DNA of 64,000 bases from Siphonodentalium dalli (GCA_032622095.1 CP136063.1:87709980-87773979); one strand, 5' to 3'. Positions 1 through 11,897 are shown, numbered from the stretch's first letter. Translations and numbers: made by a program. Notes: a model not told the origin generated them from the sequence alone.

Positions 1-592
1 CACGACATTGTGCCAAATATTTCATGGGAGCGAAGGAATTTCAAAACAGTTTTTTTTTTCTTGGAAGATTAACAATCTAGACTTAAGACATAAGCAAAGC
101 AAGAATAAAATGAGCATGTACTTATGTAAAGTCTCCGATTTTTTTTCTGAACGACATAAATCAATTAGGTGTGTAGATCGTGTAGTGAGTTGCTGAAGAG
201 ATGGTTATACGGCTGGAATAGCAGCACCATATATTCACGCTGTTCTTCTCTTCCATGAAGCAGTAATAATATGAATTGATAGATGCTGATAATATGTAGA
301 CTGTACTCTCGATTGAATAAACTCGATCCCAAATTAAGATAAATTTACAAGTATAATCTTGATATAGTATCTCAAGACTGTCTAGTTATGCAGTGAAGAA
401 CCCAAATTGGTTTTCATTGCCTGATGTATGATCACATAAATACTCTGGAAGCTATTTGTCTACTGGTATCTTTTATTCTTTGGTACCCTTTTAGTCTGGT
501 TTGGTATGTTGGGCTTCACTGTGACATTTATAGTCATTTCAGCTGCTGAGCCATATCACAACTGTGGAGGAACGACCACACGCAGGGATATT
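1..592. other. AT-rich non-coding stretch, nothing recognised
   Basis: I see no exon with plausible splice sites, no long inverted repeat and no member of the repeat families defined elsewhere in the window. The only open frames are short and low-complexity. Confidence 0.5.
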
Positions 593-704
593 AACAGTAA
601 TGCTCTAAATATTTCGACTCCTTAACCACAGCAGAATTATGGGTAATTTTTCAGGATTTCATTGGAGATATGGCTTGTTGCCATTCATCGGAAAGCTCTC
701 AGTG
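593..704 (+). mobile_element. Partial palindromic MITE (TACAGTAATGCC family), left arm only
   Basis: The arm reads ACAGTAATGCTCTAAAT, then CGACTCCTTAACCACAGCAGAATTATGGG and onward to GCCATTCATCGG. It matches the left arm of the complete copy at 6104-6309. The mirror arm is missing, so this is a half-element or a deletion product. Confidence 0.7.
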
Positions 705-870
705 ATACAGTTAGACTATTAAGTATTAAGTTGCAAAAGTATGAGCCCAAAAAGTGAGTGTGCTAATGAAATTTCCCAACGTTGAATATTTGGGTGGTCC
801 AGAGTAGGCAGGGTTGTGGGTACAGACAGAAAGTTTAAGGCAAATACCAGCCCACCATCCTTATGATACC

Positions 871-1061
871 CCTGTAGCCACGTCACTGACAGACACTCAA
901 GATAATAACATAAGATTTCAGCTTAAAATTCCAAGTCAAGCTATACTGTTAAAAAATTCCTTCCAGAAACTGACAAACTCTATCTAAATGCATGTGGTAC
1001 AGAGAGGACATGACAGACATCCAAAATGCATTGATTGATTGACTAATGTAAGTGTAAAGAA
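871..1061 (+). repeat. Dispersed repeat, copy 1 (partner 2471-2660)
   Basis: About 190 bp resemble 2471-2660 in the same orientation. Shared landmarks in order are TTTCAGCTTAAAATTCCAAG, ACTGTTAAAAAATTCC, AACTCTATCTAA, GCATGTG, CATCC, AAATGCATTGATTGAT and GACTAATGTAAG. No terminal inverted repeat or coding potential is visible. Confidence 0.75.
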
Positions 1062-1335
1062 GACAAATTTATTGTCAGTTGGGAAACAGCAATTAGAATT
1101 TCAGACCAATAATATGTCGCCGATACTCTGATATTATTCTAAACAATATTTGTTGTGAAAAATGTAGTTGCTAAAGTTTTCCTACTATAGTTTTGGATTT
1201 AATTTTGAAATTTTAAGACTCCCAATTGGAAAAATTCATGCAAAAGCACATGCAATTTCCCTAGAGTTTTGTGAAATTGGTAATCTGAAGCAAGATCCTC
1301 GACATCCTGAATGCAACCAATCCAAGCCTGCAAAT

Positions 1336-1640
1336 AGTGTGTCTGTCATTTGGAGAATGAGGTCCCTGGGAAGAGGGTGAATTTAGTGATGCTATATCAC
1401 ATGGTGAGCTAGCATCACCAAATTCACCCTCTGGGGACCTCATTCTGCTTAGGCCTCATCTTCAGGGAAGTATCTATAGTATAAAATTAACATTATTTTT
1501 AATTATTTTTACCCTTCTGGGAAGTTTCTATATCCCCTAACTTGCAGTAGATAAAATGCATAATCGAGGTGACTAATGGGTGAACATCACCAACGTCAAC
1601 TGGGGAAATTCAATCTGATCTTAGGTCTCCCATATTTGCT
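1336..1640 (+). mobile_element. Composite hairpin MITE (GAATGAGGTCCCC family), right end missing
   Basis: The block starts with GTGTGTCTGTCATTTG and GAATGAGGTCCC. It then forms a hairpin through AGCATCACCAAATTCACC and GGGGACCTCATTCTGC, followed by the family spacer (CCTCATCTTC, GGGAAGT, TAAAATGCATAATCGAGGTG, TCTCCCATA). The second hairpin seen in full copies (35458-35905) is absent. Confidence 0.8.
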
Positions 1641-1767
1641 GGTTTGAACTAGTCAAGCGTGATTATAGGCGATCAATCAAGGACAGTGTCCTAAACAAAT
1701 CTTGAAGTGACCTACTCAATTGAGTTGGTGAAGAAACAACATGACTGAAGCGTTAAGTCAAGGATAT

Positions 1768-1915
1768 AGAGTAATGATCTAAGTAATCGACTTCTTAACC
1801 ACAGCAGAATTATGGGTAACTTTTCAGGATTTAGTCGGAAATATGGCTTGTTGCCATTCATCGGAAGCATAATTCTGCTGTGGTTAAGAAGTTGATAACT
1901 TAGAGCATTACTGTA
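1768..1915 (+). mobile_element. Palindromic MITE (TACAGTAATGCC family), internally deleted
   Basis: The left arm runs from GTAATGATCTAAGTAATCGAC to GCCATTCATCGGAAGC. The right arm jumps straight to ATAATTCTGCTGTGGTTAAG and ends GAGCATTACTGTA. The distal half of the right arm is lost compared with 6104-6309, so the copy no longer folds along its full length. Confidence 0.8.
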
Positions 1916-2470
1916 AGTCGTAAACAAAACATGAAGTGACCTCAATTGAGATAGTGTAGAGCAACTTTGACTGAAGGGTGTTTTGCTCTAATCTATTAAA
2001 GTAGATTTAACTATATGATGAAGGTAAGACAGGTTGAGATATCTCTATTTTTTTCATTTAAACAACAACTTTTCCAACATATTATACATCAAAGTTATAT
2101 TTACAAAAGAAACAACAATGATATCCCCAACAGACAACCTCCTAAAAATATTGTTTGAATGTCTGGTCAATAGATGGATGGTATTAATCTTGTATATTTC
2201 TCAGTTTCTAGGTAATTTCTGAACAAAATAGAAACAAGTAGAGGCCCACATTTAACTGCTACTTACATAGTAAATACACAAAATCAAATTATAAAATGAC
2301 TAAGTTATCCTTAAAATATTGTTTATTTGGTGATTTAAGCTTCTGAGATTTTCCCATTATTTTGATCAACGCGATTTAAGAACGTCCTACTCAATAATAA
2401 TTTTGAGATCATTTTGACATAAACGTTTTTAAATATCATAATCAGGCTTGCAACTTGTGCGAACATACGC
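1916..2470. other. Non-coding stretch, nothing recognised
   Basis: AT-rich sequence between a MITE and a dispersed repeat. There is no exon-like segment with consensus splice sites and no clear repeat structure. Confidence 0.45.
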
Positions 2471-2660
2471 CCTTCTAGCTACGTCCCTGACAGTCAAGGT
2501 GATGAACAAGAAAATATTTCAGCTTAAAATTCCAAGTCGAGCTTTACTGTTAAAAAATTCCAGAAACTGACGAACTCTATCTAATGCATGTGTGTACAGA
2601 GGGGATATGGCACACATCCCAAATGCATTGATTGATGGACTAATGTAAGAGTAAAGAAAT
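2471..2660 (+). repeat. Dispersed repeat, copy 2 (partner 871-1061)
   Basis: This is the direct-orientation partner of 871-1061, with scattered substitutions and small indels. About 1.4 kb lies between the copies and contains unrelated MITEs, so they are either a divided local duplication or two copies of an unnamed interspersed family. Confidence 0.75.
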
Positions 2661-3034
2661 TCTCGTTGGAGATGCAAATGAAGGACCCACACTCATTATC
2701 GCTCTATTCACAGGAATGCTTTAGCAAGATGCAATAGCGATCACAAAACCTTGGCAGTCAATAAACAAGTCATGTGTGAATGGAATTCTTTGAGAACATG
2801 GAACCGGCTGAAGGTTTTCAGAGTTTCGATTGTGATGGAGGGGGATCAATATAGCAAATGAGGAATGCACCGAAGTATACAGAAGAATGCATGTGCATTA
2901 TTCCATTTGCTTGTGGAAAGGAATATTTCCATGACAAATATGTCGGAGATCTTATCAGCTATGTCTATCAATAAAAGCAACAATAGTTCTATTGAGCTTA
3001 AAGCGGTCTACTTCTGATTGAAAAAAGAGGATTC

Positions 3035-3500
3035 TTAAAGGTACTCAATCCGATCAGAGGCTCCTAAATTACTATTTCTTTGGCTTGGGGGTAAAAAATA
3101 TTTTATTCAAGTCGAGAAACCCACCCATCAAAGCTCAGAGTGATCAAATATCTATTTTTGAAGTTTGTTATTTCTCGAGATGTGCAATAATATGTGGCCC
3201 AGGAACACGTGGTCAAACTGACGGTCTTGCACAAATTGCGGATGAAGATGGATAACTCTAAAATCAAGTGGTAATACGGCCACATTTTGTGATACTTTAG
3301 TGATAATACGGCCATAATATTTTGTTGAACAAAATGTTGATAAATGACAAGTTTAGGGAAATTTGATACCATAGTTGACGGTGGTTAGCATTAGTTTGTT
3401 GCAATAAATTGAATCTGATAACTAAAGCGTAATTTTGAAGAAATGTTGTTGTTGTATCTTTATGATATGGGGACCGTCTGATCGGATTGAGTACCTTTAA
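3035..3500. mobile_element. TTAA-flanked MITE, GGTACTCAATCCGATC family
   Basis: TTAA plus AGGTACTCAATCCGATC at the left mirrors GATCGGATTGAGTACCT plus TTAA at the right. The body includes GGGGTAAAAAATATTTTATT, CCCACCCATCAAAGCTC and TTATTTCTCGAGATGT. There is no coding capacity. TTAA duplication is the hallmark of piggyBac-type transposition, although the terminus is not the usual CCC(T/C)TT. Other copies lie at 20671, 50480 and 61506. Confidence 0.85.
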
Positions 3501-3617
3501 CAGCATAGGCTGTGTTACTGGTCAACGATATATGGCACAAGAGCCTAGTTTGTAGTAAACAAACCTGTACTACAGCTTTTTCCCTCAAATTGTAGCTTTA
3601 AGAACGTATTAGGTCTA

Positions 3618-4016
3618 TTAACCCTTTACCCAACAGAAGGGCCCTGTGCCAATGCATTCTCTTATATATGCGAGTCGACCATAGGTCGCCTCGCATATAT
3701 AAGAGAATGCATTGGCTTAACACATTAAAAATTATAAAATTGTTAAAGAATGTAAGAAAAAATGGTAAAAAGTGTTAAAAAAAGATTTTTTTTAGGCCAA
3801 TGCATTCTCTTATATATGCGAGGCGACCTATGGTCGACTCGCATATATAAGAGAATGCATTGGCACAGGGCTAACTGTAACTATCACAATGTGGTCAAGG
3901 AGCCGGTTCCAATGATATCCATATTTGTATGGTTCTATTGAGACAGACCGAAGATATTTTAGGCTGTTGAAGCTTTATTTGGCCGGTTTTGGCCGGTTTG
4001 TTGGGTAAAGGGTTAA
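3618..4016. mobile_element. piggyBac-like MITE with two hairpins (TTAACCCTTTACCCAACA subtype)
   Basis: The ends are TTAACCCTTTACCCAACA and TGTTGGGTAAAGGGTTAA, a perfect 18-bp inverted repeat that includes the TTAA. Inside are two foldbacks, each made from CCAATGCATTCTCTTATATATGCGAG and its complement. They lie in opposite orientation around an A-rich spacer, followed by about 140 bp of unique tail. The copy at 32615-33014 is nearly identical. Confidence 0.9.
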
Positions 4017-4082
4017 CCATGTGTTTCATTGTGGTCTGGGTCATAACAAACTGGTATAGAAAATATAATAAACACAACAGTC

Positions 4083-4190
4083 AACTGTTCTGAGTAGCGT
4101 ATGGGTTTTCTCCTCTCGTGCTAGCGCCTCAAAAAAATAATCCTCCGCATTTCACTTGAGTAGAAAAAACGTATGCTACTCAGAACAGTT
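4083..4190. mobile_element. 108-bp element with 20-bp terminal inverted repeats
   Basis: AACTGTTCTGAGTAGCGTAT at the left is mirrored by GTATGCTACTCAGAACAGTT at the right, with 18 of 20 positions pairing. The interior is unique and short. I found no second copy in the window and no clear target duplication, so I call it only a MITE-like foldback. Confidence 0.55.
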
Positions 4191-4299
4191 ACATGTAACT
4201 ACTGTCTAAAATATGAAGAACGTGATGAAAACATTGATGCAAATACATGACGCCCGAGTCTTTTCTTTTTATTTCTCAGAAATGCCTCACTTCCAACTA

Positions 4300-5030
4300 A
4301 CTTCGGAATGGTAGGTGCACATGTTCCCATGAAGAGAAATATCTGTTAAGTTTCATGACAATTAAACAAGAAATGAATGAATAAAATTTGGACAAAACTA
4401 TATATGTTGCTATAGATTTATAATTCAATAAGAGGGATAACTCCATACTGATATACCTGTACATGTAGTCAGACAACCTTGCCTCATAATCACAGGTGTA
4501 CAGGTTCCCATGGTAGCAAATATCTGTGCTAACTTTAAACAAAATTTACTGGGAAATATAGGAATACAAGTCAGATAAAATAATGCATGTTGCAACAAAT
4601 TTCTAAGTTGAAAAAGGGGGGTTAACTCCAGAAAACAAAGTTGGACAGACCTCTTAATATGCCCTGTCACTAACTCACAGCCATATTGGATCCACCAGGT
4701 CTGGTTCCGTGGTTTTAGTGCTACATCAAAGTTCTGGAGTAGCATTCCCAATATGGGAGTATTGAATAATTCAAAAGCTTCATATATGGAAATGCTACTC
4801 CAAAACTTTAGACATGTACATGAGACACTAAAACCATGGAATCGGGGCTGGAAGAATTTCTGAAACCATGTAACGGAGCTGGATTAATCCAATACGGCCG
4901 CGACCCACTGATCTCGCTTATCACAGGTTCCCATGGTACTCTATATATGCGCCAAGTTTTTTAAAAATTGACTGAAAAATGTAGGAATACAAGCTCAGAC
5001 AAAATTGTGTCTTTGGATGGATGGAGATAT
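4300..5030. repeat. Degenerate tandem repeat with an embedded foldback
   Basis: A unit with the landmarks GTTCCCATG, AATATCTGT, AACTTTAAACAAA, GGAATACAAG(T/C)(T/C)CAGA and GGGTTAACTCC recurs about three times (near 4313, 4500 and 4925) with strong divergence. Between the last two, 4700-4848 forms an imperfect inverted repeat: GTGGTTTTAGTG and CTGGAGTAGCATT against AATGCTACTCC and CACTAAAACCATG. Confidence 0.6.
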
Positions 5031-5647
5031 AATAATACAATAGTATGAGCCTTTACTGTGTTATCGCCAGCATTGGGGGCCGAATCTAATTAAATCTATT
5101 CCCTTAAAGTGTGTTTTAGGAAAGGCAAAAGATGGAATCTTCGTTGGCAACAAATAGTTCGACCAATGTCTCTGAATAAATGAAGCAAACTCAGTAATAG
5201 TTGCACTGCAGACAAACAGCAGCCCTCATCAAAGGCAACCCAGGAAGATTAATTTAGGACAATCTGTCTGTGAGTTAATTGGAACACATCAATGACGAGG
5301 GCGTAATGAAGGCTTTGTCCTCAGTAACCTTTAGAACCATACTGCACTTGATGACAATTTATATGTGCTGAATGATGACAGGACAAGTGCACTATTCATT
5401 TTAACTGCACCCAATTTAACCCTCTGATGGCTGGATACCTGCTCATGAGTAGTTTGATAGGTGAACGTTCTGATAATAAACAATGTTTTGCTTTCATCGA
5501 CAACATAATTTATGCAGTGTGCGAATAAAACACTGACAAAGTGAAGATTGTGTATATTATCTGTCTATAAAGACATAATAAGGTGGTTTATTCCTGAGGT
5601 TGTAGAGCAAAATATCTGACATTTTGCCTTGGTTAAAAGTGCTAACA
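5031..5647. other. Non-coding stretch, nothing recognised
   Basis: No repeat family member, exon or strong inverted repeat was seen. Confidence 0.45.
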
Positions 5648-5740
5648 AGATAGAGTTCTCCCGCTTGGTGAGGCTAGCCCATAGTGCAGGATAGCATCAC
5701 TAAATTCACCCTCTGGGGACCTCATTTTGCAAATGTCAGA
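5648..5740 (+). mobile_element. Hairpin from the GAATGAGGTCCCC composite MITE family
   Basis: A single hairpin remnant contains GAGGCTAGCCCATAG, GATAGCATCACTAAATTCACC, CTCTGGGGACCTCATTTTGC and AAATGTCAGACACACT. The left arm is eroded and the spacer and partner hairpin are absent. Confidence 0.7.
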
Positions 5741-6103
5741 CACACTACCGGTATATCGAGGCTTGGCACAATATATGCAGTATCATTTTTGGCATCACGT
5801 GCATTGATCTGCACCCATTCCATTTGCTGAGTAATAAACAGGGAACATGTGGCCCCCAAATAAAATGATTGCCAAAGATGAAAAACATGTGACCAACTGA
5901 ACATAAAATCTCCACCCTCTGTGTTCACATGGCAACTATAATAATCAAGGTGGCATACACTTTGATATTTGTGTTATGGGCAAACGCTGTCACAATAATC
6001 ATTGGTGATCAAGGCCTTTGGTTTGAGAACACCCGAGTGTTGTAAGAAATGGACAAAGACCTACAATGTTTGGCAGCGCTTATTAAAAGCTTATTGATAG
6101 AAA

Positions 6104-6309
6104 TACAGTAATGCCCTAAGTAATCGACTCCTTAACCACAGCAGAATTATGGGTAACTTTTCAGGATTTAGTCGGAAATATGTCTTGTTGCCATTCATCG
6201 GGGAGAGCTTTCCGATGAATGGCAACAAGCCATATTCCCAGCTAAATCTTGAAAAATTACCCATAATTCTGCTGTGGTTAAGGAGTCGATTACTAAGGGC
6301 ATTACTGTA
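6104..6309. mobile_element. Complete palindromic MITE (TACAGTAATGCC family)
   Basis: TACAGTAATGCCCTAAGTAATCGACTCC and the rest of the left arm run to ATTCATCGG at about 6200. After a few bases the complement follows back to GGGCATTACTGTA. The whole 206 bp is one near-perfect foldback. TA lies at each end, which suggests Tc1/mariner-type TA targeting, but I cannot prove this without an empty site. Confidence 0.85.
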
Positions 6310-6586
6310 CCAGTAATAGTTTTACTCACTACTGTGAGCTCACATAGTTTCGGAAACATTTTTAAAAAACAGTGGCTCCATATGGTGTAATCGAATCCGG
6401 GTCCTTCTGTGTTCGTGAACAATAGACCACCATGACCCAATCCCGGGTACAGGTACAGCACTTGACGATTCGAACACCTGAGTACAGCCCAGAAACAGGC
6501 TGAGAACGTGTTCTCAAATCTGGATTCTATTGAACACGTGGATACAAACACCGACATAGGCGAAAATCGGCACCTTCTAGGAACCT

Positions 6587-6912
6587 CATTCTGCTTAGGC
6601 CTCAACTGCTATGAGAGACCTAGGATCAGATTAAAGTTCCCAAGTTGACGTTGGTGATGTTCACCCATTAGTCACCTCGAGTATGCATTTTATCTTCTGC
6701 AAATTAGGGGATATCGAAACTAAACAGAAGGGAAAAAGTAACTAACAACAATGTTAATTTGAGACTATAGATACTTCCCAGAAGACAAGGCCAAAGCAGA
6801 ATGAGGTCCCCAGATGGTGAATTTGGTGATGCTAGCCTGCTGTGGGGGGTAACATCACTAAAATCACCCTCTGGTGACCTCATTTTGCAAATGTCAGACT
6901 CACTATCTCCAG
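6587..6912 (-). mobile_element. Composite hairpin MITE (GAATGAGGTCCCC family), reverse orientation
   Basis: Read from the minus strand, this is the family spacer plus one complete hairpin (6800-6895: GCAGAATGAGGTCCCC mirrored by GGTGACCTCATTTTGC), ending in GTCAGACTCACTATCTCCAGGCATG. The other hairpin is reduced to GGAACCTCATTCTGC at 6587. Confidence 0.8.
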
Positions 6913-7814
6913 GCATGGGTGGTTTACACTTGTTGACAGTTGTATTTTAAAGTAGGTATGTAATAAAGGCTCGAACAACGGGTGTGGCTTTAATGTTCTG
7001 ACATTGTGAATTTGTGAAGTTAGGCCAAAAGCTGAATAGGAGTTTATACACACACATACATGTTTATCAGACATAGTCTGGTGCCAGACTATCAACCACT
7101 GCTATGTGAGAAGGATAGATATGTTTGCACTTAGGTTTTTTGTTTACAAATGCCACTGTTTGCATGTTTGTGCTACTATTTGTGCAATTGCCACTCACAA
7201 TCTAACGATCTGTGATACATGCTGTAGATACACCCTCCTGTCTTAGTGTACAACCAAGGCACATGTACTTTTAGTTTGTACGCCTTGCCTTTGGAAGTTT
7301 TAAAGAGATTAAAGTGGTTAATATTTTTTGGAAACATTTTTTAAAAGCTGCACACCAGGGACCAGACTAGAGGTCGCGACTTGGGAGACATCTTCTCCCT
7401 AAAATGTGCCACTTCTCCTTAGTTTTGACCCAGAGAAGTCACCCCAGAGAGAAGTATGCATATAAAGTCACAACAGCATATGTAAAGTATATTTACCAAT
7501 TATAATGGTGTTCTTCCTCACTATAACGGTTTCAAAATGGACTTGTTGCATACGGTACGGTACATGTAACGCATATCGGATCATAGAAGATGGTAGGGTT
7601 AAAATTGAACATCAGCCACCATTACTTATCCCTGATAACAGTCCACTTCTCCATAATAGTAACTTCTCCCAATCTGGTCTTCCAGAGAGAAAAATATGGA
7701 GTTTAAAATATTCATTTTACTGTTTTCAGATTTAATGTATTATTGTACAGGGATGGATCCATGGATTTTTGAAGGGAACCTGTTTTCCGACCATATCATC
7801 TATTGACAGGGTGT
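6913..7814. other. Non-coding stretch, possible weak inverted repeat
   Basis: No exon is supported. AGGGACCAGACT near 7350 and AATCTGGTCTTCC near 7672 are weakly complementary and both adjoin CTTCTCCC-type sequence, so an old inverted-repeat element is possible. The match is too poor to bound. Confidence 0.35.

Positions 7815-7849
<35 letters not shown>
7815..7849 (+). repeat. Poly(G) tract of about 35 bases
   Basis: This is the longest homopolymer in the window. The exact length is likely an assembly estimate. It can form a G-quadruplex on the plus strand. Confidence 0.9.
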
Positions 7850-7851
<2 letters not shown>

Positions 7852-10800
7852 TGGGGGTTGCACACCTAGAAAATAAATTCCATGCTTTGAGAGAGATTGT
7901 ACATACAGCTCTTGCAGCCTCTCTGACTGAGTATTTAATATTTTAACTACTTTAATATTGAAGGATATTATGTTCTAATTCTAATTCACAGGAATCTATC
8001 ATTGTAAATAGAAAAATAGAACGACATAATTGTGCTGAGTCGATCAGTCTGAATGAAGTGAACTCTTCCCAATGGCAATATCTAATACTACTAAGTATGA
8101 AAACAATGTTGCCGAAACTATGTCGCCAGTGACAGGCCTACCCTCTATTGTCAAACTATGTCAAGATTTTAATTGTGTTATGACTTCCTATTCTGCTTGA
8201 GTAAACTTCCTATCCATCAAAACAAGCAGTATTCCTGAGTAATCAGCATAAAAATAGAGGCTGTCCCAAGGCTTATAGTTCAAATAAGATGATGTGGGTC
8301 TAATAGAGACTAGAGAGGACAGCTATGACAGTCATTTGCTCACAGTTGAGAAGTGGTGGGGTCATTTCATGAAAATTATACAAGGTCTTTGATTTTACAC
8401 ATCAATGTTACAGATACTAGTAGCATTTATAACTTAGATCTTTTTTAGGATATCAGGACATTTACTGAGAGTTTCTGCTGGAGGGGCAGTGGGCCCCTTT
8501 TAGCCCTTAGGGCCCATTTCACCATGCTCAAATTTCCCCATAGACATATTCCCATACTTGATTCACAGATTAAAGCCCACATGTACATCACCCAGCATCA
8601 CATGTACATCTCCCAAACAAATAGGAATGACAAGCAAAGATAATTTTATTTGTTGGCTAATGCTAACTAGATCATGCCATGAGTCTCTATTCTGGCTAAC
8701 GCCCGAGTAGAGATTCATGACATGATCTAACGCTGACCACTACCAGTAGTAACCACTTTTTGGGAAAATAATTATTATTTCCTTATTCTGAATGATATTG
8801 AAGTTGACATTGCAAAAAGCCTCGTAGTTGATTCTACCTCTTTACCGGAACTGCACAATTATATTGTTCAATAACACACTGTTCTGACTAATGTAATGAC
8901 TCACAAAGTGTTTTCATGAATGAAGTGAAGACGGACATAGAAATAAAATTACAAACAGTTTCCTCTACTGTTGGTAGTGGTACGAAATTTTATCAGTATA
9001 TTTATTTTACCCATGCCACATATTATTTAACTGGACATTTTCATCACCACATATACGGTACCGACACTATCAATATTATACAGTGCCAGATGACAACACC
9101 CTTACATTAATTAACCCTTCAGTGTGTTAAAAATAAAATACGATTTCTTGACTTTCTACTAGTAATACTGTAAACGTTCAGAATTTGGACTTAAATTTAA
9201 TGAGTACCCTATCTAGTACTTGTAGTTGTGAAGTTGGGAGTAGTACTACATATGTTCAATTATGATTACTGATACTGTTGATTGTGTTAGCCGACAGTCA
9301 GTTGAAATGTAATATATTCTTTTTCAATTGATATTTGATCATTTTAGTTAAAGTTGTTAATTGTGAGAATAGACAATGTGTTAGTTTAAGTGTTGTTTCA
9401 TTGTTAAATGAAGATATCCAAGCTTATAAGTGGTTTAATTGCACTCATTTACACAATAACATTTATTGCTTATTGTTATACATGTAGGAATTCTCAATTT
9501 TAGCCTCTACGACACAATATTTTTTTCCAAATTGCAGGGGCCCCGGACCCTTTCCCAAAATACCAAGGATAATCACCGATTGTCCATATTACCAATTGTC
9601 TTATCACAATTTCATAGAAAAGTAGTATGGAGACCTTTCGCAGCCAACTATTGTGAAGTTGTTATAAATGATAAATGAGCTGACCAATGAACAAGAGAAG
9701 CAGATTTCAGCCATGTTTTAATAATTCATTGGGGTCAATGGTTTATAGTCATTTGTCTGTTTTAATGCAAGTATTCATTTATCAAAGTGTATAGTTACAA
9801 TCTTTTAAAGGATTTTGAATATACTACATTGCAGTACAGTTGTCCTTACAGGCAAACTTGCTTGCAGCAAGACACCTCCCTAGAGAAAGTATTAAAACGT
9901 AGATATCAATAGCCGATCAAAGCTTTGTTAAGCCATCGTAATCTCTGTGCATCGTTTTCAAGCTGTTCCACGTGGAAATAAATGCAATATGATTGGTTAT
10001 TCACTAAAGGGCTTATGGCTGTTTTATATTGCATAATAACACATAGAAATGCATAATAACGCATTCAGGTTCTAGTAATTGACTATAATCATTCCGCTAA
10101 ATTTCCAAATGGCTTCAGGCCTGAGGCAGGATTCAGTCATATACAAAGTCATAATTTTGCAGGCCCAATTAATCTATCATGGTCTGCCCATCATCACCAT
10201 GTCCACTATTCCATCCTCAAGGGGGATAATAACATAAATTAATCCAGATGTAGCATGAATAATCAATAGGCATAGCTAGCTATTACAGATGGTTAGCAGC
10301 TCCAGTCACATTCATGTAACATGGTCCACCACACCTTTCTTGAGTAATTGGTGGCTACCAGGGAAATTATGTGACAGTGATGGAGTCCAATCGGCCGTTA
10401 CAAATTACTTTATTGAACAATGTCAGGAAACCATTTGTGGAATGTAATGATCACAGGATAGAGCAAAATCACGTATTAAGATTATCGACCTTATGCATGC
10501 AACACATGGTCACAACAAAACAAGCTCTCAATCTACAGAAAAGCATAATTTTTTATGTACATGTAGTTTGCTCATCAAAGATCAGATACATCATTTTATA
10601 TTGAAACTTTGACATCGTACTACAACTACAACAAACGAAAATAGTGGATTAAATGACTCATTTTCATCGGGAAACATTGGCGTTTTTCTTACCAGTTCTT
10701 GGTGGCTATTAAGTGATAGTTGGTGTGCAGTTAATGTTTATTTATTTTTTTAATATTACATATGTGCAATGCATTTCTAACTGATGTTTTATTGATTATA

Positions 10801-11377
10801 TTCTCAACATGAACATGTGTGTAGTGAGTTTATTATCAATGGGGTTGCCATTCCAGTCAAGAATTTTTTTTATTCATGAACATAACTCAATTGTAGATGA
10901 TGATGATAATATAATATGGAATAAAATTAAATTAAGACAAATTAATATAGATGAAGCTCTTTATAGACATTACTATTTTTAAACAAACTAAATTGATGAT
11001 GAAATTGAATGAACGAAACATCAAAAATGCACTGTATTTGTAGACTGATGCTGGTGATAGAAAAACGGCTCGGGGGGTTGGTATTACATGATTTTGTCTT
11101 TATGCATAATCAGTTAATTGCATAAGAAAAGCCACGCACCGATGCTATGCAATTAAGCGAAATGGACTGTAGTAGTTTGACAACCAAATTTTGTATACAG
11201 TACATCAATATAGGGCTGTGTCTGGATCAGTGGATGAGTCAATTGTGGGGTCAAACCATGACATGGGTAAACATATTGATAGACTTTCAAACTTTTTGAA
11301 TGTGCCAATCCAATTGAAATTGGCCAAGGTGACAAGGAGAATTTGTTCACACAAACAAATCAATGGTCACCACATAC
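7850..11377. other. 3.5 kb AT-rich region without genes or defined repeats
   Basis: The region holds only short open frames without splice-site support. One imperfect foldback lies at 8672-8735 (AGATCATG, GAGTCTCTATTCTG against GAGTAGAGATTCATGACATGATCT). It may be a deep intron or a spacer upstream of other genes. Confidence 0.5.
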
Positions 11378-11583
11378 TACAGTAATGCCTGAAGTATATG
11401 ACCCTTTAACCAAAGCAGATATATGGGAAAATTTTCAAGATTTAGTCGGAAATATGACTTGTTGCCATTCATGACTTGTTGCTTTCTGATGAATGGTAAC
11501 AAGCCATATTTCTGACTAATTCCTGAAAAATGTCCCATAATTCTGCTGTGGTTAAAGGGTCATATACTTCCAGCAATACTGTA
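11378..11583. mobile_element. Complete palindromic MITE (TACAGTAATGCC family), diverged
   Basis: TACAGTAATGCCTGAAGTATATGACCC mirrors GGGTCATATACTTCCAGCAATACTGTA. The arms have changed together away from the family sequence (TATATGACCC in place of AATCGACTCC) on both sides, so this is a distinct subfamily that kept its pairing. Confidence 0.85.
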
Positions 11584-11897
11584 AACCCGTGCCATAGACA
11601 ATCAGATATACCAGTACAAAGGAAGATCAAATGTGTCCCATCTCCTAATATATACAGTACTCAGTCCTCTTTGTTTACACATACAAGAACCCATTCTAAC
11701 ACTTCTAAACACTTATAATAAGAGGCTCAAGTGTTTCGTATACAGTGCTCAACAGGCAGAAATATAAACATGCAGCCAAGTAGAAGCTGCAAACACCTGG
11801 GATCCCTTCTTTCCCAATTTTCACATGATACAGTCATTGTTTCTGTAAACACTCTAATTATAACAGAACTGATGCTCAGAATTCCTGGCATCCTGAC

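Noticed and set aside
6361-6480. tRNA or tRNA-derived SINE on the minus strand (TGGTGGTCTATTG, GGATTCGATT, and GTTCGAATC nearby)
   Set aside because: Promoter-box-like words are present, but acceptor, anticodon and T stems do not pair and no second copy is in the window.
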